Of a DNA stretch of 64,000 bases, positions 38,924 to 46,855 are shown piece by piece. The stretch comes from Pseudomonas sp. 10S4 (lineage in GTDB: Bacteria; Pseudomonadota; Gammaproteobacteria; Pseudomonadales; Pseudomonadaceae). Where the stretch lies: the NCBI RefSeq assembly GCF_034344865.1, contig NZ_CP133774.1, positions 1,922,001 to 1,986,000 of the forward strand, in the 5' to 3' direction. The notes beneath the pieces were generated by a model. The model did not search any database. It was not told the DNA's origin and was given only the letters and a program-made list of their open reading frames with translations. A program made the position numbers and the translations under genes. Numbering within the stretch: position 1 is the stretch's first letter; each line of letters opens with the position of its first letter.

Positions 38924-40441
38924 ATGAAAAGAAGTCATAAGTTGTTCGGCGCCAGCCTGCTGGCGCTGGCGATCAGCGGATGTGCAGTCAAGAGTGAACC
39001 GATTGAACGCAGCGTCAGTGAGCAACGCGCCAAAAGCGATTTGCAGAGCATGTACTCAGGTCAGGAACCCCTCAGTGGTCCGCTGACCCTGCACCAAGCC
39101 ATGGCCCGCGCGGTGAAATACAACCTCGAAGGCCGACTCAAGATCATGGAAGAGGCGCTGGCCAAGCGCCAACTCGACCTTGCCAGTTTCGACATGTTGC
39201 CGCGCATGGCACTGGACGCGGGCTACGCCGGGCGTAACAACGTCAGTGCCTCCAGCAGCCAGAGCGTGCGCACCGGCACCCAATCCCTGGAACCGTCGAC
39301 CTCCCAGGACCGCGACCGTAAAGTCGCCGACCTGACCATGGTCTGGAACGTTCTCGACTTCGGCGTCAGTTACATCAGCGCCAAGCAACAGGGCGACCAG
39401 CGACTGATCGTTCAGGAACGTCGGCGCAAGGTGATCAACACCATCGTCCAGGACGTGCGATCGGCCTATTGGCGAGCGGTAGCTGCTGAACGTCTGCTCA
39501 CGCAGATCGACAGCCTGATGGCACGGGTCGACACGGCGCGCACCAACAGCCAGAGCATGAGCGAGCAACGCATTGGCGATCCGGTGCAAGCGTTGAGTTA
39601 TCAGCGCTCGCTGATCGAGGCAACCCGTCAGTTGCAAGAGCAGCGCCGGGCACTGTCCCTGGCCAAAACCGAACTGGCGACCCTGATCAACCTGCCGATG
39701 GGCACCGATCTGAAATTGGCGACCCCGGATGATTACTCGATTCCGCAGTTGAAGGTCGGCATGGCCAGCCTTGAACATGAAGCCCTGGCCACCCGTCCGG
39801 AACTGCGCGAGCAGGATTACCAGACGCGCATCAGCACCGCAGAAACCCGTAAAGCCATGCTGCGGCTGTTGCCGGGGCTGGAGTTTTCGGCGGGCGGGCA
39901 TTACGACAGCAACTCGTTTTTGGTCAACGACAAGTGGGCCGACTACGGGGTGAAGCTGACCTGGAACCTGTTCAACGTGATTTCCGCACCGGCGGCGATC
40001 GATGTGGCCAAGGCTGGCGAAGAAGTGGCCAAGGCTCGTCGTCAGGCGATGTCGATTGCCGTGCTGGCCCAGCTCTACGTGGCCAACGCGAACTACCAGG
40101 AAGCAATGCATCAGTTCCAGACCAACCAGGAACTGTCGAGCATCGATGGGCAGATTCTGCAGCAGTTGCGTAACCGTCATCAGGCCGCAGGCATCGGTGA
40201 GCTAGACCTGATCCAGGGTGAACTGAACACCTTGCAGGCGGATCTGCGTCGGGACCTGTCCTACGCCGATCTGCGTAACGCTTACGGGCAAATCTTCGCC
40301 AGCGCCGGCCTCGATCCGATGCCGGATGAAGTGCAATCCACCCAGGTCCAGTCCATCGCCACCGCGTTGGCCAATCGCGAAGCCGCGTGGGCGTCGGGCG
40401 ACATTGCGGTGCCAGTGCCACCTCATGCTCCGGCTCAGTAA
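38924..40441 (+). CDS. TolC-family outer membrane lipoprotein of the accessory locus
   Basis: This 505-residue protein has a lipoprotein signal (KLFGASLLALAISGC, Cys at the lipobox) and the TolC/OEP fold (LTLHQAMARAVKYNLEGRLK, coiled-coil hairpins, WADYGVKLTWNLFNV). ATG 38924 with AAGG upstream lies 40 bases after the adhesin stop; the GTG at 38900 would place extra residues ahead of the signal. It differs from the NodT-type factors in the two efflux operons. It is the only outer-membrane channel in the locus and so the likely exit for the giant protein. Confidence 0.87.
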   Translation: MKRSHKLFGASLLALAISGCAVKSEPIERSVSEQRAKSDLQSMYSGQEPLSGPLTLHQAMARAVKYNLEGRLKIMEEALAKRQLDLASFDMLPRMALDAGYAGRNNVSASSSQSVRTGTQSLEPSTSQDRDRKVADLTMVWNVLDFGVSYISAKQQGDQRLIVQERRRKVINTIVQDVRSAYWRAVAAERLLTQIDSLMARVDTARTNSQSMSEQRIGDPVQALSYQRSLIEATRQLQEQRRALSLAKTELATLINLPMGTDLKLATPDDYSIPQLKVGMASLEHEALATRPELREQDYQTRISTAETRKAMLRLLPGLEFSAGGHYDSNSFLVNDKWADYGVKLTWNLFNVISAPAAIDVAKAGEEVAKARRQAMSIAVLAQLYVANANYQEAMHQFQTNQELSSIDGQILQQLRNRHQAAGIGELDLIQGELNTLQADLRRDLSYADLRNAYGQIFASAGLDPMPDEVQSTQVQSIATALANREAAWASGDIAVPVPPHAPAQ

Positions 40442-40456
40442 CCTGCTGCCAAAGCG

Positions 40457-41242
40457 ATGAGCCGAGCGGCGTTCTCTCGCCTGCCAGTGACGGTGGATTT
40501 ACCGTTGCTGCTGCAGGCGTTGGCGGCGATTGGCGAAGACGAGTGGCACGGTCATTTCAATAGCGCCTACTACACCGGCGACTGGAGCGGCGTGGCGCTG
40601 ATTTCGGCGGCGGATGCGTTGACTGAGCTCTCGCCGGGGCTCGGTGAGCCGCAGTTGCGTGCGCCCTGGCTGCGAGATCTCCATTGGCAGCAAGGGTTGC
40701 GGGATCTGCCGCTGGAAATCGTCTCGGCGCGCCTGCTGCGGCTCGGTCCGGGCGGGCAGATTCATGAGCATCGCGACTATGACCTCGGCGAGCCGAACGC
40801 CGATCTGCGGTTGCACATCCCTCTGCTCAGCCCGCCTCGCGTGGATTTTTTGCTCGACGGTCAGCGCATGTCGATGACCGCCGGGGAATGCTGGTTTCTT
40901 GATTTGTCGCGGCCCCATCGCGTGGACAATCGCGATTGTTGCACGCGGATTCATCTGGTGCTCGATTGCCGGCCCGACGCTTGGTTGGAGCAGGCGATTG
41001 CCGACGGTGTTTCGACCACGCCGCTGCCTGGCGTTGGTGATATTTCGCTGGTGCAGTTTCAGCGTTTAGTGGCCAGCGATTCGCAGCTCGCGAAAACGTT
41101 GCAGGGTTTGCCGGACGCTGAAATTTTTATCACCCGAACCTTGGAACTGGCGGCCGAGCGAGGCCTAGTGTTCTCGCGCGAAGAACTGCGTGCGGCGATG
41201 CGTAATGGTCGTCGCCAATGGAATGAACAATGGAACGCCTGA
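40457..41242 (+). CDS. Aspartyl/asparaginyl beta-hydroxylase-like dioxygenase
   Basis: This 261-residue protein has the AspH-type jelly-roll signature. Iron-binding histidines are seen in GGQIHEHRDYD (about residue 100) and SRPHRVDNRD (about 152), and the 2-oxoglutarate-binding region is near RIHLVLDCRPD. Relatives hydroxylate Asp or Asn side chains or act on small peptides. It lies 16 bases after the TolC-like gene and overlaps the next sulfotransferase by 13 bases, so it is in the same operon. The Ig-like repeats of the giant protein are full of Asp and Asn (NADLT, SDGG, LDNTGV) and are an obvious candidate substrate, by inference only. Confidence 0.8.
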   Translation: MSRAAFSRLPVTVDLPLLLQALAAIGEDEWHGHFNSAYYTGDWSGVALISAADALTELSPGLGEPQLRAPWLRDLHWQQGLRDLPLEIVSARLLRLGPGGQIHEHRDYDLGEPNADLRLHIPLLSPPRVDFLLDGQRMSMTAGECWFLDLSRPHRVDNRDCCTRIHLVLDCRPDAWLEQAIADGVSTTPLPGVGDISLVQFQRLVASDSQLAKTLQGLPDAEIFITRTLELAAERGLVFSREELRAAMRNGRRQWNEQWNA

Positions 41243-42173
41243 ACCTGGAAGGCTGGTTGCCGATTCGGGTCTGGCAACAGGTCGGTGAGTGGCAGGTTGA
41301 TTGGTGCTGGTTTGGCGACTCACCGCTGCATCAGCCGTTTTTTCGCGATGCTGTGGACGATGCCCTGCGCCTGCCGTTCAACCAGGCGTTTCGCCGACAA
41401 ACGCCGTTGGCTACGCTTGGCGACTGGCAGGTGAGCCGTCCCGGTTTGGCGCCGAATGCGTTTATCTTTCACGCTTCGCGCTGCGGCTCGACCCTGATCA
41501 GCCAGATGCTTGCCCGACTCGACAACCACATCGTCATCAGCGAACCGCCGCCGCTGGACGCCCTGCTGCGCAGCAGTTTGCCGGCAGCCGAGCGGCGTGC
41601 CGGCATCGAAGGGTTGTTATCTGCATACGGCCAGCGTCGGCGCGGTGTGGAGCAACGAATGGTGATCAAACTCGATGCCTGGAACATCGCTGAATTACCA
41701 CTGTTACGCGAGTGCTTTCCCGACACGCCTTGGTTATTTGTGTACCGCGACCCGTTGGAAATTGCTGTTTCACATCTGCGCCGCGCGGGCATGCACATGG
41801 TGCCGGGGATGATCGGGTTGAGTGGGTTGGATGATGAATTGCCAGTCGAAAGCCGTGAGGATTACATCGCCCGAAGGGTCGGGCGGTTGCTGGCATTGGG
41901 GTTGGCGCGATGCCGGGAGTTTGGTGGAGTGGCGGTGAATTACAGCGAATTGCCGGGCGCAATGGCCGGGAGGTTGGCCGGGTTTTTGGGTTGGATGATG
42001 TGCAGCGAAAGCAGGTGTTTGCGGCGGTGGGACAGCATGCCAAGCAATCGTCCGAAGTGTTTGTCGGGGACAGTGATGACAAGCGCCGTGAAGCCTCGGC
42101 GCTGTTGCGCGAGCGGGTTGAGTGTTGGGCGCGAGAACCCTATGAGACATTGGAAAATGATCGGCGGGTCTGA
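41230..42173 (+). CDS. Sulfotransferase-family protein (second of two), with a 1-base deletion
   Basis: The intended product is 314 residues. The PAPS loop is seen as FIFHASRCGSTLISQML (about residue 80), with a later segment FPDTPWLFVYRDPLEIAVSHLRR for the 3'-phosphate. The frame is lost in a run of five T at 41983-41987; six T restore GFFGLDDVQRKQVFAAVGQ and a stop at 42173. As written it continues wrongly to 42234. The start ATG 41230 lies within the end of the hydroxylase gene. The specificity is unknown, but with the first sulfotransferase it brackets the adhesin and TolC genes. Confidence 0.8.
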
Positions 42174-42201
42174 CGCCATCGCGAGCAAGCTCGCGATGGC
42201 G
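42174..42201. terminator. REP-derived hairpin ending the accessory locus
   Basis: CGCCATCGCGAG-CAAG-CTCGCGATGGCG is a perfect 12-bp stem with a tetraloop, made of REP sequence. It starts right after the sulfotransferase stop. There is no T tract, so its terminator role is uncertain. Confidence 0.55.
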
Positions 42202-42230
42202 GTGGTCAATTCAGCACAAATCTACCTGGG

Positions 42231-42613
42231 CTAAACCTTGGCCTGAGCCTGCATCAGTTTCAACGCCTCCCAATCATCCAGTGCTCGCTCGACCAGCAAT
42301 TGCACGCCGTCGGCCATGCGGCTGAGTGCCAGGGCGACTGAGCGGCGCGTTCCGTCTACATCGTCGGCCAGGTCGGCGGCGATGGCGCTGATGGACAGCA
42401 GGTCTTCGGAGGCGTTGGCGAGCACGGCTTCGGTGTCGATGTCGGCGGACACGTTGAAGAGTCTGCCTTTGCGGGATTTGACGGGTTTTTCGTGGGGCGG
42501 GGGAAGTAATGAGCGAAGGCGCGGTCGGCGGCTTCTTTCATTTTTCTTGCGTCGAGCGCTTCGGGGGAATCGGTTCCAGAGTTTTCTGGAGGATTCGGCG
42601 TAACTTTGTGCAT
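42231..42613 (-). CDS. DUF6124-family protein, with a 1-base deletion
   Basis: The intended product is 127 residues. It starts at ATG 42613 (MHKVTPNPPENSG...EALDARKMKEAADRAFAHYF) and continues in the next frame as PPPHEKPVKSRKGRLFNVSADIDTEAVLANASEDLL and so on to 42231. The break is a run of five G (plus strand) at 42499-42503 where six are expected. This matches small DUF6124/DUF3077-type Pseudomonas proteins of unknown role, which are all-helical and lack a signal. The leader contains repeated CCTAAACAGT motifs. Confidence 0.75.
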
Positions 42614-42622
42614 ATAAAAAAT

Positions 42623-42808
42623 CCTAAACAGTAAGTGGGAGCCGTCACCGTTCGCTTGCACGCGAATGGGGTGGCGGCCGAGCGCAGGTGTGCAAGACCG
42701 GGACTGTTTAGGACACCCAGCAGATCCGAGGATCTCCTGCGCGCAGCCGCCATAAAGCAGTGAGCCTGAATGCCCATTGAGAGATATGGCAATTGCGACC
42801 TAAACAGT
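42623..42808. repeat. Three copies of the 10-mer CCTAAACAGT in a gene-free leader
   Basis: CCTAAACAGT occurs at 42623-42632 and 42799-42808, and in inverse orientation (ACTGTTTAGG) at 42703-42712. The middle copy can pair with either flanking copy. They lie in the 5' region of the DUF6124 gene (42614-42959), where I see no other gene. They may be protein binding sites or alternative RNA stems. Confidence 0.6.
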
Positions 42809-42959
42809 TTCGTCGGACTTGCACGTCCGTGTCACCGATTATTCAGTGACAAACCCAGACTAGACCTGCGCTTGGGCCGGAACACGTTCACCAAAGCCGC
42901 TACAACTTGAAGGAAATCTCCGACGAGATTGCCGGACGTGGGCGTCTGTAGGAAAGATC

Positions 42960-43057
42960 AAAAGATCGCAGCCTTCGGCAGCTCCTACGGGACGTGGGTT
43001 ACCGCCGTTTCCGGTTGAAACACCGTCTGTAGGAGCTGCCGAAGGCTGCGATCTTTT
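42960..43057. repeat. Second-family REP doublet (AGATCGCAGCCTTCGGCAGC type)
   Basis: AAAAGATCGCAGCCTTCGGC, extending to 42988, and its inverted copy at 43029-43057 flank about 40 bases. This is a different REP class from the GCGAGCAAGC type seen elsewhere in the window. The right copy touches the stop codon of the slipin gene. Confidence 0.88.
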
Positions 43058-43814
43058 AAGATTTCGAAGACAAATCCGCCATCCCCTTCAACAACTCAAT
43101 CGGCAATGGAAAAACAATCGTCGAACTCTTGTCCCCGGCAATCGAACTCAAGGTCTGCATGTACCGCAACTGCATCGCCCCCGGCTGCCGCCCCAGCATT
43201 TCCGCGGCTTGCATGAGTTTTTCCGAGGCCTGCAATTCGCCTTCGGCGTGAATCACCTTGGCCCGCCGTTCCCGCTCGGCCTCGGCCTGCTTGGCGATGG
43301 CGCGCACCATCGACTCGTTCAGGTCCACGTGCTTGATTTCGACGTTGGCCACCTTGATGCCCCAGTTGTCGGTCTGGGCATCGAGCACTTGCTGGATATC
43401 GACATTCAGCCGCTCCCGTTCGGCCAGCAGCTCATCGAGTTCATGTTTACCGAGCACCGCCCGCAACGTGGTCTGGGCGAGTTGGCTGGTGGCCATGAGG
43501 AAGTCTTCGACCTGGATGATCGCTTTTTGCGGGTCGAGCACGCGGAAGTACAACACGGCGTTGACCTTCACCGAGACGTTGTCGCGGGTGATCACGTCTT
43601 GGGGCGGCACATCGAGGACGATGGTCCGCAGGTCGACGCGGACCATTTGCTGGACCACCGGAATCAGCAGAATCAGGCCGGGGCCCTTGACCTGCCAGAA
43701 GCGTCCGAGCTGGAACACCACGCCGCGCTCGTATTCGCGCAGGATGCGGAAGGTCGACCCCGCCAGTGCAATCACCAACAGCAGCAGCGCGGCAAAACCG
43801 ACTTGCAGGCCCAT
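43056..43814 (-). CDS. Slipin / stomatin-like SPFH-domain membrane protein
   Basis: This 252-residue protein has one N-terminal membrane segment ([18 protein letters not shown]), then the SPFH domain ([45 protein letters not shown]) and a charged helical region ([20 protein letters not shown]). Such proteins oligomerise in membrane microdomains and usually work with an NfeD partner, which here is encoded 2 bases upstream in the same operon. The exact role is unknown; membrane stress protection is a common proposal. Confidence 0.9.
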   Translation of the reverse strand: MGLQVGFAALLLLVIALAGSTFRILREYERGVVFQLGRFWQVKGPGLILLIPVVQQMVRVDLRTIVLDVPPQDVITRDNVSVKVNAVLYFRVLDPQKAIIQVEDFLMATSQLAQTTLRAVLGKHELDELLAERERLNVDIQQVLDAQTDNWGIKVANVEIKHVDLNESMVRAIAKQAEAERERRAKVIHAEGELQASEKLMQAAEMLGRQPGAMQLRYMQTLSSIAGDKSSTIVFPLPIELLKGMADLSSKS

Positions 43815-43816
43815 GA

Positions 43817-44350
43817 CTATTCTCCAACCGGCGCCGCGTCAGCCGCGGCCACTTGTAGCAGTAATCCTTTGCGCGCCACGACGCGGACATGCTGGCCCGG
43901 TTGCAGCGGTGTGGCGCTGAGTACCTGCCAGCGTTCCCCTTGCAACTGCACCCAGCCGCTGTAGGCGTTTGTCCCTTGCAAACCGGTGACCGGCGTCACG
44001 CTGCCCAATAAACCGGCATCGCCACTGACGAGGCGGCGCGGGCGGGTTTTAAGGGCGCGGATCAGCAGGGCGATCAACAGCAGGGCACTGACCAGACCGA
44101 GGCCGATCATCAACGGCACCGGAACGCTGGCATTGGTCAGAATCACCGCGCCAATCACGAACATCACCAGACCGCCCAGACCAACCACGCCGTAATTGGG
44201 CAAGGTCGCCTCGGCCACCAGAAACGCGATGCCGAACACGATCAGCCACAGGCCAAGCGGATCGGGAATGAACAGGACAACGCCATCCGCCGCGAACGCC
44301 GAACCGCTCAAGGCCAACAGCAACGCAATTGCACAACAACGAGTGTTCAC
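43817..44350 (-). CDS. NfeD-like membrane protein, partner of the slipin
   Basis: This 177-residue protein starts at GTG 44350 with GGAGGG upstream. It has a signal-like helix ([14 protein letters not shown]), several membrane helices ([50 protein letters not shown]) and a C-terminal OB-fold ([33 protein letters not shown]). The upstream in-frame extension to 44458 has no support. It is the short NfeD form without the ClpP-like protease domain. It is expressed with the slipin. Confidence 0.87.
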   Translation of the reverse strand: MNTRCCAIALLLALSGSAFAADGVVLFIPDPLGLWLIVFGIAFLVAEATLPNYGVVGLGGLVMFVIGAVILTNASVPVPLMIGLGLVSALLLIALLIRALKTRPRRLVSGDAGLLGSVTPVTGLQGTNAYSGWVQLQGERWQVLSATPLQPGQHVRVVARKGLLLQVAAADAAPVGE

Positions 44351-44548
44351 TTGACCCTCCGGGAGAGTCACGGGGTTCTTTGTATACAGTCTAGTTGAGC
44401 CTGGGGTCGTCTGAATTTTGATCCGCGGTGCGTGGTTTCCGGCGGGCAGATTTCCCACCGATTTGCGCCAGCCGACCTAGACTTCCAATGGAAGAAAACG
44501 GGTTTAATCATCGTCCGTTTGTCGTTGCAGCGGACACTGAGGTGCATC

Positions 44549-45010
44549 ATGCGTATGGCAAGAACGGTGCAGAGCAGCCTGGAAAAGGCCCACTGCGAAT
44601 TCGACATCGTCACCCACCCGCACTCGGCCAGCAGCCTTGAAACGGCGCGGGTCTCGGGCATTCCTGCCGAACGGGTGGCCAAATCGGTGATCCTCGACGA
44701 CCACCATGGTCACTACCTGATGGCGGTACTGCCCGCCAGCCGCCACCTGGACCTGAGCAAAGTGCGCGGCAGCGGCGAATGGCAAATCACCCGGGAAAGC
44801 ACCCTGGCGCACCTGTTCAACGACTGCGAACGCGGCGCGGTGCCGGCGTTGGGTGAGTCTTATGGGCTGGACATGGTCATCGACCCGTTGCTGACCCGGC
44901 AGAAAGACATCTACCTGGAGGCCGGCAACCACCACAACCTGGTGCACATGAGCATGCCCGAGTTTTTGAAAATGGTGCCGCATGCGGAGGTTTGCGAGTT
45001 GAGTCATTAG
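44549..45010 (+). CDS. YbaK/EbsC-type aminoacyl-tRNA deacylase
   Basis: This 153-residue protein (MRMARTVQSSLEKAHCEFDIVTHPHSASSLETARVSGI) has the YbaK/ProX fold with the conserved Lys in ERVAKSVILDD and the loop GSGEWQITRESTLAHLF. Such enzymes hydrolyse mischarged tRNAs such as Ala- or Cys-tRNA(Pro). ATG 44549 with GAGG upstream was chosen over the in-frame start at 44432, which adds non-conserved residues. It stands alone and diverges from the NfeD operon. Confidence 0.85.
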   Translation: MRMARTVQSSLEKAHCEFDIVTHPHSASSLETARVSGIPAERVAKSVILDDHHGHYLMAVLPASRHLDLSKVRGSGEWQITRESTLAHLFNDCERGAVPALGESYGLDMVIDPLLTRQKDIYLEAGNHHNLVHMSMPEFLKMVPHAEVCELSH

Positions 45011-45033
45011 GTTTACGGTGTCAGTGACGCCGT

Positions 45034-45100
45034 CTTCGCGGGCAAGCCTCGCTCCTACAATGGACCGCAGATCCCTGTATGAGCGAGGCTTGCCCGCGAA
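45034..45100. repeat. REP doublet (inverted pair)
   Basis: TTCGCGGGCAAGCCTCGCTC (45034 onward, 25 bases) and the inverted copy ending at 45100 are separated by 17 bases. The core variant has GCCTCGCTCC. It lies between ybaK and the DUF2789 gene. Confidence 0.87.
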
Positions 45101-45127
45101 CAATTTTCAGCCACCCAGGAGCCCAAC

Positions 45128-45372
45128 ATGGAATCCCCAACCCACAGCCTGCCGTCCCTGTTCAAACAACTCGGCCTGGACAACGACCCGGTCAGCATCG
45201 ACCAATTCATTGCCACTCACTCCCCGCTCAAGCCGGAATTGCATTTGGCGGACGCGTTTTTCTGGAGCGAGAGCCAAGCGGCGTTTTTGCGCGATGAGAT
45301 TCTGGATGACGCGGATTGGGCGGAGGTGGTGGATCAGTTGGATGTGTTGTTGAGGAAGGGGCGGGGGTGTAA
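45128..45372 (+). CDS. DUF2789-family protein, probable 1-base deletion at its end
   Basis: The conserved part (MESPTHSLPSLFKQLGLDNDPVSIDQFI ... DAFFWSESQAAFLRDEILDDADWAEVVDQLDVLLRKGRG) is a typical DUF2789 protein of about 80 residues with unknown function. As written the frame runs on to 45418 with an unrelated KNLCKTTVMCKKLTK tail. Six G instead of five at 45363-45367 would end it at 45372, close to the usual family length. There is no signal or membrane segment. Confidence 0.8.
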
Positions 45373-45525
45373 AAATCTTTGTAAAACGACGGTAATGTGC
45401 AAAAAACTTACAAAGTGATGAAGAAATCTGATTAGAAAACCACTCACGTGCTGTTTTCAGAGCTTTATACGCGCTGTTCCTCGCCTCTGCCCTCCTTTGT
45501 TTGAAGGAGGGTGATCCGGCCAATT

Positions 45526-45885
45526 TCAAACCACCTCGGCAAACAGGCACTCATAAGGAATGCGCAATCCATCGTGTAGGCGCTTGATCATTTTCAGGCT
45601 CAACGGACGCTTGCCATTCAGTACTTCTGACACGCGACCGCTGGGGCCGATGAAGGCTTCAAGGTCCCGGGCAGTCAGACCTTGCTGGTCCATGCGAAAT
45701 TTGATCGCCTCGATAGGGTCGGAAGCCGGAATCGCAAAATGCTCGTCTTCATATTTTTCTACCAGCAAGGCCAGTATTTCGAGTTCGTCACCCTCAGGCG
45801 AGTCCAAAGCCGCTCCCCACAGCTGCTCAATACGCAAAAGCGCATGGGTGAGGTCCTCGTCTGTTCGGATAGGTTTGATGTCCAT
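45526..45885 (-). CDS. higA: HigA-type antitoxin
   Basis: This 119-residue protein has a C-terminal helix-turn-helix (FRMDQQGLTARDLEAFIGPSGRVSEVLNGKRPLSLKMIKRLH) typical of HigA/XRE antitoxins and an acidic N-terminus (DEDLTHALLRIEQLW). Its ATG overlaps the toxin stop by one base (TAATG), so the two are coupled. It should neutralise HigB and repress the operon promoter upstream of 46187. This toxin-first order is typical of higBA. Confidence 0.88.
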   Translation of the reverse strand: MDIKPIRTDEDLTHALLRIEQLWGAALDSPEGDELEILALLVEKYEDEHFAIPASDPIEAIKFRMDQQGLTARDLEAFIGPSGRVSEVLNGKRPLSLKMIKRLHDGLRIPYECLFAEVV

Positions 45886-46187
45886 TACACAGTCTCCGCA
45901 TTGATCTGATCGTATTGAGCATGCGTGCCGACGAAGCGCACAAAACCCAATTGCCGTTCGTAGTCAATTGCCAGGATCACTCGATACTTGTTGCCGGCAA
46001 TATTGAATACCACACGCCCACCTTTTAAAACGCTGGCAGTCCTTAGCTCGGCTTTTACTTCCTGGGGAGTGCGATATGACGACTTCTCCATGTGTCGATA
46101 CCACTCTGAGAGAGGCGTTACGGCGTCGGCGTATGCCGGGCTACTTTCCCAGAAAATCCTCAAAGTCCCTTTGGCAATTATTCGCAC
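45885..46187 (-). CDS. higB: HigB-family toxin (mRNA interferase)
   Basis: This 100-residue protein (MRIIAKGTLRIFWESSPAYADAVTPLSEWYRHMEKSSY ... GGRVVFNIAGNKYRVILAIDYERQLGFVRFVGTHAQYDQI) has the HigB toxin fold of the RelE superfamily, a ribosome-dependent mRNA nuclease. The start is GTG 46187 with GGGAGA upstream. It precedes higA on the same strand. The promoter should lie in 46188-46330. Confidence 0.88.
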   Translation of the reverse strand: MRIIAKGTLRIFWESSPAYADAVTPLSEWYRHMEKSSYRTPQEVKAELRTASVLKGGRVVFNIAGNKYRVILAIDYERQLGFVRFVGTHAQYDQINAETV

Positions 46188-46335
46188 GAATCGAAATTCT
46201 CCCGTTTTGGGAGATTCTAGGTGTGAGACTCATGATGTGCAACCAATCCGTTGTGCCAAACCGGTATGAAGACATTTCTGAATGTGGCCCATCGGAAGGT
46301 AGCTACTCTGTCGTTGATCCAATTTGTTTCAAAAC

Positions 46336-46383
46336 TTGACCAGCTTTCCCCTCGAATGCGATATTGATAGTTAGCAAACTAAC
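46336..46383 (+). promoter_or_regulatory. Promoter and palindromic operator of the MarR efflux operon
   Basis: TTGACC at 46336-46341 and GATATT at 46360-46365 form a sigma-70-like promoter with an 18-base spacer. The perfect inverted repeat GTTAG-CAAA-CTAAC (46370-46383) covers the expected transcription start and lies 16 bases before the GTG at 46400. It is the natural site for autorepression by the MarR protein. Confidence 0.65.
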
Positions 46384-46399
46384 AGTGTGTCATTCCCCC

Positions 46400-46855
46400 G
46401 TGCCAAAAAACCTCGACGCTCTCCAGATGAACATCAGCAGTGCCATGGTGGTGGCCGCCAGGCATTGGCGGAAGATCTGCCAGACCACGCTGGTCAATTA
46501 TGGAATCTCCGAAGCCTGCGCCGTCCCGTTGTTGATGATCGGGCGTTTGGGGGAGGGTGTGCGGCAGGTGACGGTGGCGCAGGCGGCGGGGATGGAGAGC
46601 CCGTCCCTGGTGCGGTTGCTCGATCAGTTGTGCAATTCCGGTTACGTACGCCGCACCGAAGACGCCTATGACCGCCGCGCCAAATGCCTGAGCCTGACCG
46701 ACACTGGTCGTGAGCTGGTGCAAGCCGTCGAAGTCGAACTCGTGCGTTTGCGCCACGAAGTGCTCGAAGGCATCGACCAGAGCGATCTTGAAGCGGCGCT
46801 GCGTGTGCTCAGAGCGTTTGAAGCGGCCAATCATCCGTCGGTGATCCAGCCTTGA
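46400..46855 (+). CDS. MarR-family transcriptional regulator
   Basis: This 151-residue protein has the MarR winged-helix core (VTVAQAAGMESPSLVRLLDQLCNSGYVRRTEDAYDRRAKCLSLTDTGRELV) with the conserved D-x-R wing. GTG 46400 (MPKNLDALQ) was chosen because the operator at 46370-46383 would fall inside the longer ORF starting at 46364. It is first in an operon of FUSC, DUF1656, HlyD and OMF genes and likely represses it until a phenolic or other small ligand binds. Its stop overlaps the next start. Confidence 0.87.
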   Translation: MPKNLDALQMNISSAMVVAARHWRKICQTTLVNYGISEACAVPLLMIGRLGEGVRQVTVAQAAGMESPSLVRLLDQLCNSGYVRRTEDAYDRRAKCLSLTDTGRELVQAVEVELVRLRHEVLEGIDQSDLEAALRVLRAFEAANHPSVIQP

